From contig NW_023998458.1 of assembly GCF_014805625.2 (NCBI RefSeq), forward strand, positions 1,159,480 to 1,223,479: DNA of 64,000 nt, given 5' to 3'. Source of the stretch: Glossina fuscipes (Eukaryota; Arthropoda; Insecta; Diptera; Glossinidae). Made by a program: the position numbers and the translations under genes. The notes below the pieces were generated by a model, which was not told where the DNA came from, ran no database searches, and saw nothing but the letters and a program-made list of their open reading frames with translations. Of the stretch, positions 1-13,220 are shown in pieces; position 1 is the stretch's first letter; the number at the start of each line of letters is the position of its first letter.

Positions 1-564
1 TTTCCAATAAAATTCAAATGTCTTTTGAATTCCGTAATACGCGGAATACTTGAATTGCTGCTTCATTACTACTACTACTACTAGTACACGCACATGTAAC
101 AGTAAATTTATATAAAATTTTATTACATAAATATGCCGTAATATTTTTTATTATCATAACAATAAAAATTCATTTCATTTATTCATTGAAAAATTAACGA
201 ACTAAATATTACATAAGATAGCAATAATTTCATTCAGTCATTTAAAGAGCTATTAAACTAGAACTTTATTGAATTCATTATGCTTTATTATATACATTGA
301 CAAGATTTCACCGATTTCATAAATATGAAATCAATAAAATCGCAATGTATATGAAAATAATGAATACATTTATTAAGAAGTCGTAAAAACAACGACCTAC
401 CTACCTAATGCGTGGAGAATTTCCGGTAAATTTTGTTAAATCATTTAATAATAATAAGAAGAGTTGATCTGCAACAAAAGAAACTGAAATCATTTTTTAT
501 TTTTTACTTATCCACATTTACTGGGTCAAGATGTTTTATGTGACTTCGTTCTTCTTTCTTTCTT

Positions 565-592
565 TCTCTCTCTCTCTCTCTCTCTCTCTCGT
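565..592. repeat. (CT)n microsatellite
   Basis: Near-perfect CT dinucleotide run in a longer pyrimidine-rich tract (about 550-615). Confidence 0.9.
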
Positions 593-3500
593 TCTTCTTT
601 TTTTTTCTTTTTCTTTGACCTATTTTGGGACTAAAACCGGCTAACGAAGAGAAATCTATTAAGTTTAGCTTTGGATTTGTAACGGTATTAGTAAACTGCA
701 GTAAATTGTAGCTTCAGAAGCAGTTGCTTAGTTCGTTGCAAACTCTTGGAAAAACTTTCTTATTCGCTTTATGTATTGTTTTTTTAAATGTTTTTTTTTT
801 TTATTATTATTATTTTTCTGTTCCTTGCCAGAACCTTTTACGCTTTTACTTTATGTACACATAAAAAGTTATGAAAGTTTAAAGGCGAAAAAATAAGCAG
901 CATCACCCGCTCGCTTGGCTTTATGCGTTTTGCTTTACCATTTCTGAAAGGAAATAAATTGATTCTTATATTATTTTTTTTATTTTTTTTTTTTAATAAA
1001 AATGCAATTTATGTTTACGAACCTCGAGAAAAATAAACAACAAAAGTAAATGAAGCAATACCCATAACCAACACCATACCACCATCGGGCAAACAAAAAT
1101 CAATAAAAACCAACAACGGGAAGCAAATCGACCGCACAACTGCATTTGTTGTTATGAAGTCACAAAAAAAAAAAGTAATCATACAGAAAATCGATTTGAC
1201 CCAGTCTTCCGTTCTCACTATCTTTCTTTACTTCTGTTGGGGTTATACTCACCACCGATGTATACTAATATCGTCCTTACGTATGCGACGCGCCTGGCAA
1301 TGGAGATTTGTAGAATCCATTAAAACCCCCATAAGGCATCAACACAACCTTAATTAACTAATAAAAAGGTCTTGCAACTATGCTAAATTACGTTATTACA
1401 ACAAAGCTTTTCCTAGCTTCTTTTGCTCTATCATATTACTACGAATAAGGCTTTTCTGACTTTTCGCCTATGTGCCTTGATCGGCTAAAGCATGCATTTC
1501 TTCGAATAGACTCCGTCCGACTTGCTTGCCTATGGAAATTGTTAATTTTCTTTCTCCCGAAATCTGTTAACTGCTTCTCTGTTCTCTTTCGAAATGTTTG
1601 ACTGAATGATGAGTTGCTTTAAATTAAGCCAATCTGATTATTTTCTTTTGAAATTATCCGTATTTATAACGACAAGCTTCACTGCAAAAAGAGTTATTAC
1701 CTATGTAACGGTTCGTCCGTGTCTCTATTACTTGGGCAACTCCAAGTCGAGAGGAACGTATCAAGAAAAGTTCTCCACACAGTTACAATTTACTTCTTGA
1801 GTGACAAAAGATTCGACTTAAGCCGAGTTTAAGTATTTTTAACCGCCACCCCATTACTATCTGTTAATTATGCCATTATGTACAATTTCAATTTTTTAAA
1901 GATGTCTGTAAAGCATCAGTTCTGCATATACGCTTATGATGGCGATTATCACGTCAAAATTATTAAACAGTGGCCCTACCCCGAAATTAAATCAAAGTAC
2001 TTGTTATTTGTGTATAATTGGAAACATAAAGACAAAAAAAGAAAATTCTTCATGGTAGATTAAAGATGTTTATGTCCCTTTTCGTAAAAGGTATTTTGCG
2101 CCTTAAAATTATTTGCTTCAAAAAATCATGTTAAACATTAAACTTTTTAATAAGCACTTTACAACAACGACTAATATAATGATCAAACAATTTGGGAGAC
2201 TTTTAATCCCATACCTGCCTAAGCAAGTTATTATGCTTTAAATCGAAAAAGAAAAAAAAAGTTTAAACTAAAAGAATGTATATTTTGTTTGAATGCTCAA
2301 CTCCTCAACCAACTACTGATTTTTATGAAAAATGTTGTGCCCAACAGGCTCCACTTAAAGTCAGTTTATACAAATTTTTTTTACGTGGCTAATGAATTAG
2401 TAGCACTATACATACAAGTAACATTGTTCGGATCATTGTGTACTACAATTGCAACAGATGTATTGTTATCAAGTTAAGCTCTCAATTTCCAGGTAAGAGG
2501 AGGAGTGAGGTCGATTTCTCGTTTTTCAATCCTACGCTAGCATAGTATTATTGCCAATATTTTAACGGTCAATCAGCATAAGAGAATTCACAATAAATGT
2601 GTTTAATCCATTCTTAGTGAAATACTCCACTCGGTAGCTTATAGCACCTATTCTAGTCTTACTAAACCACTCAACTAATAATTTGTTTGCTTCGCGATAT
2701 GGGTAATAAATCTAATCTCAATCGCTTTAAACGCAGGAAATCTGAAACGAAATGAGTTTATCTTGAAAGAATCGTTCGACCATTCCGAGTTCGATTTTGA
2801 CATCGGAAATTATATACAATTTTGGGGCAACTTTGTATTTCAGTCATTCAATTATTTGGATTTGTCCTAAGCATACGAGGTAATGTGTGACGTGTGTGAA
2901 AATCTAAAGTTGTTTCCTTGCGGGGGAAGTCAATGCGCTCAAGCAATCATCAAGAATTTCAGGTATTTTCGCAATATTTTGTCCACCTTTGTGTAATTTT
3001 CTTTGCATTGTAAAGGGTCTTCTCTAGTTGTTTGGCGTATAAATCAGGATAATCTACGGGTCAGTTAAATTTGATAGTTTACGTAAAAAAGTTTTTATTG
3101 TTCCATATCTAAGTTAGTTATGATGTAATAAAAACTGAAAGGATGGCAAAAAAAGCTATAATGCCACTGAGCCACTGAGCAACTCGTCCCGGCCCATGTT
3201 TCCTCAAATTTATTTGATCATATGCGCCTGCGTGATTTCTTTTTCTATATTTTTTTGTTATGAAACCTTCGCAGTCGAAAGCGACATATGTAATTCTCAA
3301 ACGCTCTTCAACGTTCTGCTGTCAAATGTTAGACTTCTTGATAAAAGATCAGTGCCAAGTCGTCAGCGTTATGAGCCCTCTATTAAAATACTCTGCACAC
3401 AAATGTTGAGCATTATTGATTTTGCTTAAGCTAAGTAATTGACCTTTTTCTCGGGGTTTTTTGTATAAAACTATTACGAGTGAATAATAAAACTGATATT

Positions 3501-4651
3501 CATGTCGTACAAATATGCTGTTAATTTAACTTTTTTGTCTTCCAATCGTTTAAAAATCTGAAATTAAGTTAAGTTATCTCTTTTTTTTGATTCGCTTACG
3601 GCAATTTTTTTTTTTTTTTTTTTTGCTTTAGTTTCGCTTTTCTGTGCTATTTTTTATAAACACGAGCATTATTTTCGTTACAGTAGAACTCAAAGGCAAA
3701 AAAAAGGTCTCAATACAAAAACTTCACATACATTACAATATACACGCAGATGTTGCGCACAATCTTGACACGCGCGTCAAGTATTGTTACGATGACCTAA
3801 ATTCTGCACTTTTTAAAAGTATTTGAATTAAAAAGTATATTAAGTTAAGCAAAAACTATGGGTAATAAAATAAATAATAATCCTTTAATAGTAGCTGCAA
3901 GTCAGTGATAGTTTGTCTTACAATTTTTATTACATTAACTGAGATAAGGAGATGAGTCTTTCGTAAAAAGAAAACGCTGCTTCTTCGCAAGTAGGCAGGT
4001 GATGAGTAGGTATCGCTAATTCGTCTAGAGAGATAAAACTTTTTCATTCATGTGAGGTAAGTCTTTTTTTCAATTTGCGCCGCGTACATTCATTGCTAAA
4101 ACATCTGCTTTTATTTAGCGTGACAGCTTACGCAGTCATGATAATTGAGACAATTTTTCCCCAATCAAAACAAAAAAAAGGAGAAGGAATTTCAGCAACT
4201 ATGCGTTTTAGTATATACCGTATATTCACTTAAAATATATATTGGTATATTTGACTAGTAGGAAAGTCAAACACCTTATCGGGGAATCTTTTGTTTTTAT
4301 TCATCGCGATAGCTCTCGTGTACTTGCTTTTAGTAAATTGAAAAATAATAATAAAAAAGAAAACTTTCGTAAACTATAGTGACTTCATTTAACCTATTGG
4401 AACCATTCCGAAATGATGTTGAAATGTGCACACTTAAAACTTCCAGATTAAATTGGATCTAAGAGCTTTGCCATTGACCCATCGTTTTTGGATAATGAAC
4501 ATTTTCAAACTTGATCTTTACCATTTAAGTTTCCCTTTACGCTTCAATTTTTGCGGCCTTGAATTTAGCAAAAATGAACGAACGAATGAATGAAGGAGAA
4601 GCCAAAAGCATTAATTCGCAAGCTCGTTCTGATCGAAAATACTGAATATAC

Positions 4652-4735
4652 GTATATATATATATATATATATAAATATATGGATATATATGTTCACATA
4701 TATGTGTATGTATATGTATTTATATATTTTATGTG
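4652..4735. repeat. (TA)n and TATG-type microsatellite
   Basis: Alternating TA/TG tract. The open frame across it (Tyr/Ile-rich) is a by-product of the repeat. Confidence 0.85.
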
Positions 4736-5649
4736 TCCAAGAAACGGAGATATATATTTAGTAGAAATTGTATGTAAATTCTTTTCACTGCCTACTTTCG
4801 CTTGTCTGGTTACGGCGATACGTTGTTGCCTACTTTTAGTCATCAACCTAGAATAAGTAGAAAGCACAGGGGACAAGTAAGGGGATAGAGGGTAGAAAAT
4901 TGGAGTAGAAATGCTTACAAAAGATTCTAGAGTATATATTTTATATTCTCAATAAGTTTGCGAATTTATTTAGTGCCGTCCTCTGGCCCAATTTCTGTTT
5001 GTTCGAGAGTTTACGAAATAAAATTTGTAATGTATAATTTCTTAGAAGATAGTCGGAGGTAAAAGTCGAAGTTGAGGCTTGAGTTGATAACATGATCTCC
5101 TAAATGTAATTTGCAATCTATAGCGAATATTGATCTATCGTAAGCTTTTAAAAAAATATCAAGTAGGGCCAACGGTAGGGTATGCGTAAAAATGGCGCTG
5201 ACTTGCTAACTGAAACGCCTACACTTAATAATTGATTCTTTGCATTCATTGCATTCATGCATTGGTATTAGTTGATGAACGTGAAAGATGCGCCCAAAAC
5301 CGACTATAATGGTTTTAGAGTTTTTTGTTTTTGCATTTTTTTCAAAACTCGTAAATATCAACGCGAATGGCAAAAAGGCCAAAATCAAAAATTATTAAAA
5401 CCATTCGCTTATGAATTTAAAGCATGCATATATCCTTCTTTGTAATTCTTGTCGGCGATTAAAAATTTCTTAATTTCTTGTAAGGCATGTTTAATGAAAA
5501 TTTCAGTAATCGCACAAAGATTTAAGAGATTTTATTACTCAAGTTCGTTGGTTTGTTCATTTCACATTTATGTATAGTCTTGATTTTATTTCGATATATA
5601 ATCTCCTATCTTGGCCAAATGAGAATGTAACGAAAAGGTTCGATCAATT

Positions 5650-5909
5650 TAAGTGCCATCTTACAGAGACCCTCGCTGAGTCCACTCCACTATCCGCATG
5701 AGTAGGTGAGTAGATAAGGCTCGCAATTACACGATAGTGATTGCTGCTCAGTCGTTAAAGGCACAACACTCGCCAATGGGGCACACAGCCGCTTCCTTGT
5801 CTCCTTCCCGACCGGTACCGTATTATGCAAATAGGCGAAATCTCCTAAGTGATTAAAAAAAAAAAAAAAAAAACAAATAAAAATAAAAATAAAAATAAAA
5901 AAAAAAAGT
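5650..5909 (+). mobile_element. Probable 3' end of a retroposon (5'-truncated non-LTR element or SINE)
   Basis: A block less AT-rich than its surroundings (about 5660-5845) ends abruptly in GATTA followed by a long A-rich tail (5853-5908) made of a pure A run and then AAAAT units. This layout is typical of a retrotransposed 3' end. No protein frame is visible and no target-site duplication could be defined by eye, so the element type is unknown. Confidence 0.45.
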
Positions 5910-6515
5910 GTCTCTCTCTGTAAAGTTTACCTACGTCAAAGTTTACTAAAGATTAGTCTATTAGTAGTAAATATTCAAATCAGATGAACATGGCGCAGTT
6001 TATATTTTATCTTTGATTGGTCAAAGCATTCTGATATCTTATGAAATTTTTATATCTCTTTTACTATACAAAATTTCTAAAAATTCCAAGTAAGTTGAGA
6101 AAGTCATTGCCTTTATGTATTTTTTACCCAGATAAGCAATATATAAACAAACTGAATTAATTGAATAATATATGAATACGAAGGGTGAAGGATGTGCAAT
6201 TTCCTTGACTTGATTGATTACCAAACTTTGACTTTAAAATTATTCAATATCTTCTTCTTTTGGATTTTTTTGTTGTTGTTCAAAGTACTGAAAATGCATC
6301 ATAAAAAGTCACTGCTGAAAATGCCTTAATCGATGCGTACGCATTGACAGGAAATCATCCTGAAATGCAATACCTCACATGTGGCCAAAGGTGGTATCGT
6401 ATCGTATCATTTCCAAATAGCTGTAAGCGTACGGGTGGTAAGCTAAGTAAAACATAAATGGGGATTTATTGAGCTAACTAAGTTGAATAAGATTGTTTTA
6501 CTTCTCTTTTCTTTC

Positions 6516-6519
<4 letters not shown>

Positions 6520-6547
<28 letters not shown>
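6520..6547. repeat. (TA)n microsatellite
   Basis: Uninterrupted TA dinucleotide run. Confidence 0.9.
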
Positions 6548-6552
<5 letters not shown>

Positions 6553-9035
6553 GCTCATAAAGTGCGGTTATTGTTCAAATTGATTTGGTTGAAATTGACA
6601 GGAAATTTATACAAAACGAAAAGAAGAAGAAAAAGTTAAGTCCCCAGCGGAAGAATAACTAGTATTCGTGTAGGGTGGATGAAAATATTGTTATTCGCTT
6701 TAGCTGACTCCAGCTGAACTCTTTTAACGAGAAATTGTGTAAGGAGAACTCAGCCGTACTATGACATTTCTGAACAAAGTGACCAACGTCTTATCTAGTT
6801 TTTGTTAAACTTTTTCATGTTAAAGTCGAACTAGTGTAACGAATAATCCCTTGAGAATTTTTAAGTTACACGGCATACACAAAATCGTGTACCTTTCAAT
6901 TACAAGTCATTCAAAACAAAGTTTGCGTAATGCGGTTTCTTTCACAGACATGCACAAGAAAATGTTAATGATTTCTTTGTTGTTTCTTCGGTATTTCGTG
7001 CAACTTTTAACTCAAAACTTGTTAACAAATGTTTACTAAAATGTTTCAAGTAATCAGCCCGTTTCCCTGTGTCCGCTTTAAAGCTTGGTTTTGATTTTAA
7101 AGAAGTTGAAATTTTAAATACTTTTCGATTTTTTTTTATTGCCACTTATAAGCTCAAAAGAGGAGTATGCTAACTTTGATATTCATTTTGTAACACAATA
7201 GGACAAATGTATAGTAATCAACGTGACATCTTTGTTGGATGGCAGATATTGAATAGCTATATGTGTCCGTAATGCTATATGTGCAGTAACGAACCTGTAA
7301 GAGCGTCAATACAGTTATCGAAGGTATAAAGAACGAAGACTGTTACATGGGCTTTGCAATTCTAGAGTTTCTTTTCTGCTCAGTTAAGAATGTGTTCAAC
7401 GACCCACAATGGGGATAAGACACGACACTTTATAGATTATACTTCTCTTGTATCACATCGTGTTGGTGTTTAACACCATGTAATAATATGTACCTGGTTA
7501 GAGAGGAGGAAAAAGTAGTTACAGTAAAATACGTGAGTTGTTTTAGGTTTTCTTCATAGAAGAACATAGAAGTCCCCTTACAGAAGACGAGAAAATGATA
7601 CAAAGTTCTCTCAACTCGCCGAAGGATACATGGTGTGCATTGCTTTCTTGCCTTCGTTGCGACCATTATTGGCAGTCATTACTGCTTAATATTGTCGCTT
7701 TTCAGACCGAAATCAAATATTTGGAATCCTTTGTAGGAAGTAGCAAGGGAGGGATTTTATGTAGGCTTGAAATTTATCTAACACGGTACTCCCGCGAATA
7801 CAGTTTTCTCAATTATCCAACTTATTTTCTAAGACTCTTATGGTTAAAATCACGCTCGCTGTTACACTTACCTAACTTAGCCGATAATCCACTTCGTCGG
7901 GTGAATTTTTTCATATATAATTCAATAAAGCTATTTATTCTTTAAGATTATTGTCATTACCATCAAAAAGGAATTATCTTGATATCATTGCTAACATTGC
8001 ATCGCAATTTGAGTTGGCAGTGTTACTATATCTTTAGCTAATTGTAGCCTAAAGGGGAAATCTATTTCTGCGTTCAAATAGGTTAATAAATATTTTCTTT
8101 ATCAGATGAGAAAATCAAATACAGATTTTTTAAATTGTCTCACATTTTTCCTTTGTGATATATCTACTTACCGTACTCTGTTAAAAAATTTTTTCTCTAT
8201 ATAAATCGATTCTAGAGGTAAAGCAATAAGAAGCAGTAGTGCTTATCCTAACTTTTATCCTCGCTTTTTCTCATTGTAAATACAACCTAAGAGCGACAAA
8301 CTCGTGCAAGCGTTAAGATTTTTCGATGTACATCCAATCTTTACATTATTTATATATAATTTTGCTGTAAAAGTCATCTGTTTTGAGGGACACATTAGGT
8401 GTTACCAGAGACGACTCAAGCCCAAGTTAACTTTTATCCTATATATTATTGCAAATATTTAAGCTTGCAACTACAACTGCGACAACAAGAGAAAAAATAA
8501 ACATTCAATTACATATTCTGTTTTATTTGTTGCAACGATAACATCGCATTGACAATTGTCTTGCTTCGCTTGTAATCCATTCAATAAGACGACAAAAACA
8601 AAAAAAAAACAAAAAAGAAGGAAAAGGAAAACACTAAAGCGTATAGAAATCTGTCCGTCGGTCCGTCTGATTGTTGCAGCCAAATATGGTTTATGTCGCC
8701 AATTGGGTCGTCATCACTTTGTGATAATGTTGCAGTGTATTGTTGCTGTTGTTGCTGTTATAATAGCATTACATCTTGAGGACGCTTTTGAGCAGATATC
8801 TTCAGTTATTTCATCAATTTCTTAGTGTTCAATGCAGGTTACAAGAGCCGAAGTGTTTAATTCTTATTTTTGTCTTATATTTTTAATTAAAAATGTACAT
8901 ACATTAATTTGATGAACACCATGTTGTCATCATTTTACAGTGTGCATTATGCATGACACGATATGTCTGCATTCTTAAGTAAATGTGTTGCGCATGGATT
9001 TATGAATTATTAAAATAATGTTTGTTTTATTTGCT

Positions 9036-9039
9036 CTCT

Positions 9040-9079
<40 letters not shown>
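9036..9079. repeat. (CT)n microsatellite
   Basis: Long CT dinucleotide run, about 20 units, followed by a T-rich stretch. Confidence 0.9.
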
Positions 9080-9083
<4 letters not shown>

Positions 9084-11054
9084 CTTTGAAGTAAACAGTG
9101 GATCATATAGCTTGTTTCACAAGAAAAATGTTGGGTTTTTTTTGTGTTTTCTTGGCATTTCGTTTTTCTTTCTCATTTCTGTCCCTCTCTAATTGACAGG
9201 AGACAAATTATGTGATTCATAACATAACACCAGCCATTAATACACAATAACGAAAGACTCGGTTCAGCTTGAAACTCTAATCGATGGTGTGAACGAGTTC
9301 ATGGCAAGGCTGTTAAAAAAGCAGGGAACTATGGTTTTTCAGCCTTTTATTCTAGTGAGAAATCGGAATATTTTTTCCGACAATTTTAAATCTTCTTCTA
9401 TTCCAAAGCGATTATGCATTTGTTTCACTAATCTTTCGGAAACTGTGACCCATAATGAAACCAATTCCTCGGATTCTTGTTGAGTGAAATTGGATGCAAG
9501 TAAAAAGAAAACCATGTCTCTTGCTTCAGTCATTGTTTTCACTACGGGCAGAGAGAAAGCCATTACTAAATCTTTCCTTTCTGTAAGCTTGCAGGGATGT
9601 GTGTATTTCTCGAAACTTCTTTGTCATATTTAAAAAATTCGCACCGTTAAGCGAGCATAAAACTTTAAATAATCGCTAACTGCATCTTTCATCAGCAGGT
9701 GTCTATTTTAATCCAGAAAAAAAACGATATTTTCGTGAAAAAGTTTATATTTATGTATAATCGCAAGTAAAAACTCTGAAGTCAGAAATGAAACACAATG
9801 CCTGCCCACTATTCGCGTTGACTCATGTTACAACCAATCATTCCTTCGATGAAATTTTCCAACACAAACTTCACATAATGGCGGCTTTACTCCAACAATG
9901 GCGATTTTAACATTGTGTTTGAGAATATGAATCGCTGCTGGTCATATTTAACGTGAAGAACGTTGTGAGAAAAGTAAAAAGTAAGCGGCTTAACGATGCT
10001 AAAGCGTAGGATCTCGGCGAATAGTTTAAGGTTCCATTTCGAGAAAGGAGACCGTCTAGGTGCATGCCATTACTTTCGGGGCAAATATTGTCCGTTAACA
10101 CCTTGTAGTAAAGCACCTACTTACCGCAAACATTAACACAACAGAGTTTTCAATTACACTGAATTACGGCTTAAGAAAATTTCCAAGCAGTTACTCGCTG
10201 TGGTTAAATGACGAGCTACCACAATCATTACAGCGAAAAGTCGCTTTTAAAAAATATCGGTTTTGTCAAACCGTCAATCGTAGTATTCGATTTTTTCCCT
10301 TGGAAATTCTGAGCTCCAGATACAAACACTATCGATTTTGTTAAAGCATTTCCAACACCAAATGAATGAATATAGAAACCGCTCAGCATTTATCTGCGTA
10401 GTGTCGTCGCAGTACCAGCTCTATGTTGGCAGCCCAAAAATTGCGCAACATTTAAAATTACATCTCGTACTCAAAGCTCCTATATATGTAAATAAGTTCG
10501 TGTGGCTTTCTCAGAAAATGGCATGCGCCAGCATTCACATATAGTGCTCAAAAATGTACCGCAGTCCATCGGTTATTTTCTCTAGAAACTGGGATGGAAA
10601 ATATCTTTTGGAAAAGTGACCTATCGGAGAATAGTCACTTCATTACTGGCTTTTATAAAACCATCAAATTCGTGCAGAATTCACTCAATTCAAATCAGAA
10701 ATTACCTCGATGTAAATACAACCACATGCTCGGCTTCGATAAGATTTCATCGAAAAGGAAGTAACCCAATCATATATTGGATTAGTTCCTTTTTGAGGCA
10801 ACATCTTGCCGCTGCCATCTATCTCTTCCTACATGCTATTCGCTTGTCTAATAGGAAAGAAAGCCCAACAATCATATCATATAGACACAGCAAGCTGTGA
10901 ACATAAAGAAAGTGATATTTTAGCTCGGACTCTGCCTTTATAAATTTTCTTTCGATCTTCACTATTTCCGTTGTCTACCACTCTTTACTCTACTTTTTTT
11001 TCATTTTACATCCTTTACATTTTACATAGACTGCGTACAATTTACACACACTAT

Positions 11055-11213
11055 GATCCGTCTGAGTAGCCGAAGGCGAGGAATCTCGACTAGCAAGTCA
11101 GTCAATGGTCGTGGGTTCGAATCTCAAGTGCGGTAGAGTTTTTAATAAAAGCCGATAGCCTTCGATGCTAGTGCTTTTAAGAGTTTAGTCTTGGAATTTA
11201 TTTCTCTGGCGAA

Positions 11214-11250
<37 letters not shown>
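11055..11250 (+). mobile_element. tRNA-derived SINE, copy 1, with (AAT)n tail
   Basis: The head carries RNA polymerase III internal promoter motifs: an A-box-like TAGCCGAAGGCGAGG at about 11066 and a near-canonical B box GGTTCGAATCT at 11114-11124, about 48 nt apart as in tRNA genes. The rest does not fold as a functional tRNA. A tRNA-unrelated body follows and ends in a clean (AAT)n run (11216-11250), a usual kind of SINE/LINE tail. A related head occurs at 32519, so this is a family and not a lone tRNA relic. Confidence 0.7.
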
Positions 11251-11251
<1 letters not shown>

Positions 11252-12159
11252 ACACACTATATCCAATCCGTATATATTTCCTTTCCTGCTTTCCTCATTC
11301 CTTTAGGATTTGTTCTGCGTTGCCTTCAGCTTTAATTTTTCAGCCGCCCCCCAAAAACATTCAACTTTTTCATGCCCTTAAACAAATTACGTGCGGATCG
11401 AAAAGAATCTATGGTTGCTCATGGCATCCGTGATTAGCGTAAGCGAAGGCATTCAATAAACAACTCTAACCCCCTGCTTAATTATTATATGCTTTCTCTA
11501 ACCTTTACCGATAATACTGCATACAAAGTAATTGCTTTTGGCGTTAAGAAAAATATAAATTCAAATAGAATACCATCACGCGTCATATGCATTTTTAACG
11601 ACTTGTGCGCAAGATCGTGACATTTTATAATCTTTCCTCTGCGGATAAAACTAAACGCAACGCTTCTTACCATATATAGAAATTGCGAAATAAGTTAAAT
11701 TTTGTATAAAGGCGACAGACGAAAGAGAAGAAAAAAATGCAAAGACGACGATATGTTGTTAATTCGTTATACAGAGTTTAGCATCAATTTTACTTCAAAA
11801 ATGTTGTCATTTAATGTCCCATAAATTTGAATTTAACCTTGACATGACTAAAGTATACAGGGGCCGACTGACAGACAAACCGATCGCCTGTTAGCATTAA
11901 TCTGTATCTCTAAGTCTGAACGCATTCTGTTGACAATTTTTTGCTTTATTTAAATTTTTTTTTTCTTGCCAATGACGAGAAACTAACTCTTCGCAATATA
12001 TGCATTTAAAGAGGAAAAGTAAAAAAAAAAAAAGTTCAAAAAAAAGATGAAGAGAAGAAAATGAAGAAGAAACTGTCAAATCGTTTTCTGCTTGAAAGCA
12101 AAACCGCAGTTTAAATGATATGCTTTGACGCTTTTAAGCATTTATGTAAAATAGCTATT

Positions 12160-12228
12160 GATAACGACGACGGCGATGATAATGATGATGATGATGACGA
12201 TGATGATAATGATGACAACGACGACGAG

Positions 12229-12266
<38 letters not shown>

Positions 12267-12288
12267 GGACGATGATGATGGAAAGAGC
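12160..12288. repeat. (GAT/GAC)n compound trinucleotide tract
   Basis: About 40 trinucleotide units, GAT-rich at first and GACGAT-rich later. It creates open frames in several phases on both strands (poly-Asp, poly-Met/Thr, poly-Ser, poly-Val/Ile), so none should be read as a gene. Confidence 0.9.
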
Positions 12289-12504
12289 AAGAAAAGCACC
12301 GACAATAGGAATAAATAGGCAAAAAAAAAAAAAAAAAAAATATTTACATACAAATGCAATGCGTACACACTCGCGCATACGTACATAAAAAACGAAAAAC
12401 CTGTTGAATAAACTTTTGAAGTCTCGGTATGGCTAGCTTTTGCTTGCTTATGCTTTCCTGACACTACCATTAGTGACGTTCACTATTCAACAAACTCTAT
12501 TGCA

Positions 12505-12560
12505 TATATATATATATTTATATTTATATACATTTATATATATTTATATACGTATATAAT
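12505..12560. repeat. TA/TTTA-rich microsatellite
   Basis: Repeated TATATA and TATTTATA units over about 55 bp. Confidence 0.8.
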
Positions 12561-13220
12561 AGTATTAATGTATGCGTTTAAATATGTAAAGAGGCTATCA
12601 CTGTTGATATTGAATGTTAAAGAAAAAAAATCTGATTTTTTTGTTTTATTCAAAAATGTATGCACAAAAGCAGTTAACGAAAGATCTTATAGAAGATCGC
12701 ATGAAATGACAATGAATATATATAGAGGAGAAGACAAGAGTACTCTTAACTCATTACGCATTCAAGGTCCTTAAGTGAACGCACAACAACATAAAATAAT
12801 AAAAACAAATCGCAAATATCCTCTTTTGAGATACGAACAATGCAGATGATGATGCTGATGCTGATGCTGATGTCGTATTAGCATTGCACTGTTATTGTTG
12901 TTCAATCACGCGTTTTAAAGCCTCATGACGTTGAAAACATGTCGCTTTCATAACTAAATAGTCGTTGCAGACTGAACAACTAGCCGGCCAACTAACCAAG
13001 CAACCAGCTAACTTTAACATCAGTAGCCATATGGCGGCATATTTATGAACATTGTGTACCCGTTTTGCTTACCGGCAGGCAGTAGATAGCAGGAATCTCT
13101 TCAGTAAAGAAAAAATATTATCTTTGCATTTTAACAAGATTATCATAGCAGTCAAACGTTAACTCATGACTAAAAAAAAATTTGTGTTTTTTCTTTTTTT
13201 TGCGCTTTAATATCTTCTAG

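Larger units (their letters stand above)
1..13220. other. Non-coding stretch upstream of the first visible cv-c exon
   Basis: No convincing coding exon was found on either strand in these 13.2 kb. Open frames here are short, low-complexity or AT-rich, with no recognisable protein. The stretch holds microsatellites (CT, TA, AAT, GAT types), one SINE and one retroposon-like 3' end, listed separately. It could be 5' flank or part of a first intron. The first visible exon has an acceptor rather than a clear start, so an untranslated or short coding first exon either lies here unrecognised or lies upstream of the window. Donor-like sites exist, for example CAG|GTAAGA near 2491 and GAG|GTAAGT near 4056, but no open ATG frame of matching phase precedes them. 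Confidence 0.6.

Noticed and set aside
4590..4856. 88-codon frame rich in Tyr and Ile
   Set aside because: Driven by the TA/TATG microsatellite.
11064..11135. Functional tRNA gene
   Set aside because: A and B boxes are present but acceptor, D and anticodon stems do not pair properly, and a non-tRNA body and (AAT)n tail follow.
12111..12470. Open frames on both strands rich in Ser, Asp, Met/Thr or Val/Ile
   Set aside because: All arise from the GAT/GAC trinucleotide tract and are open in several phases at once, which a real gene would not be.
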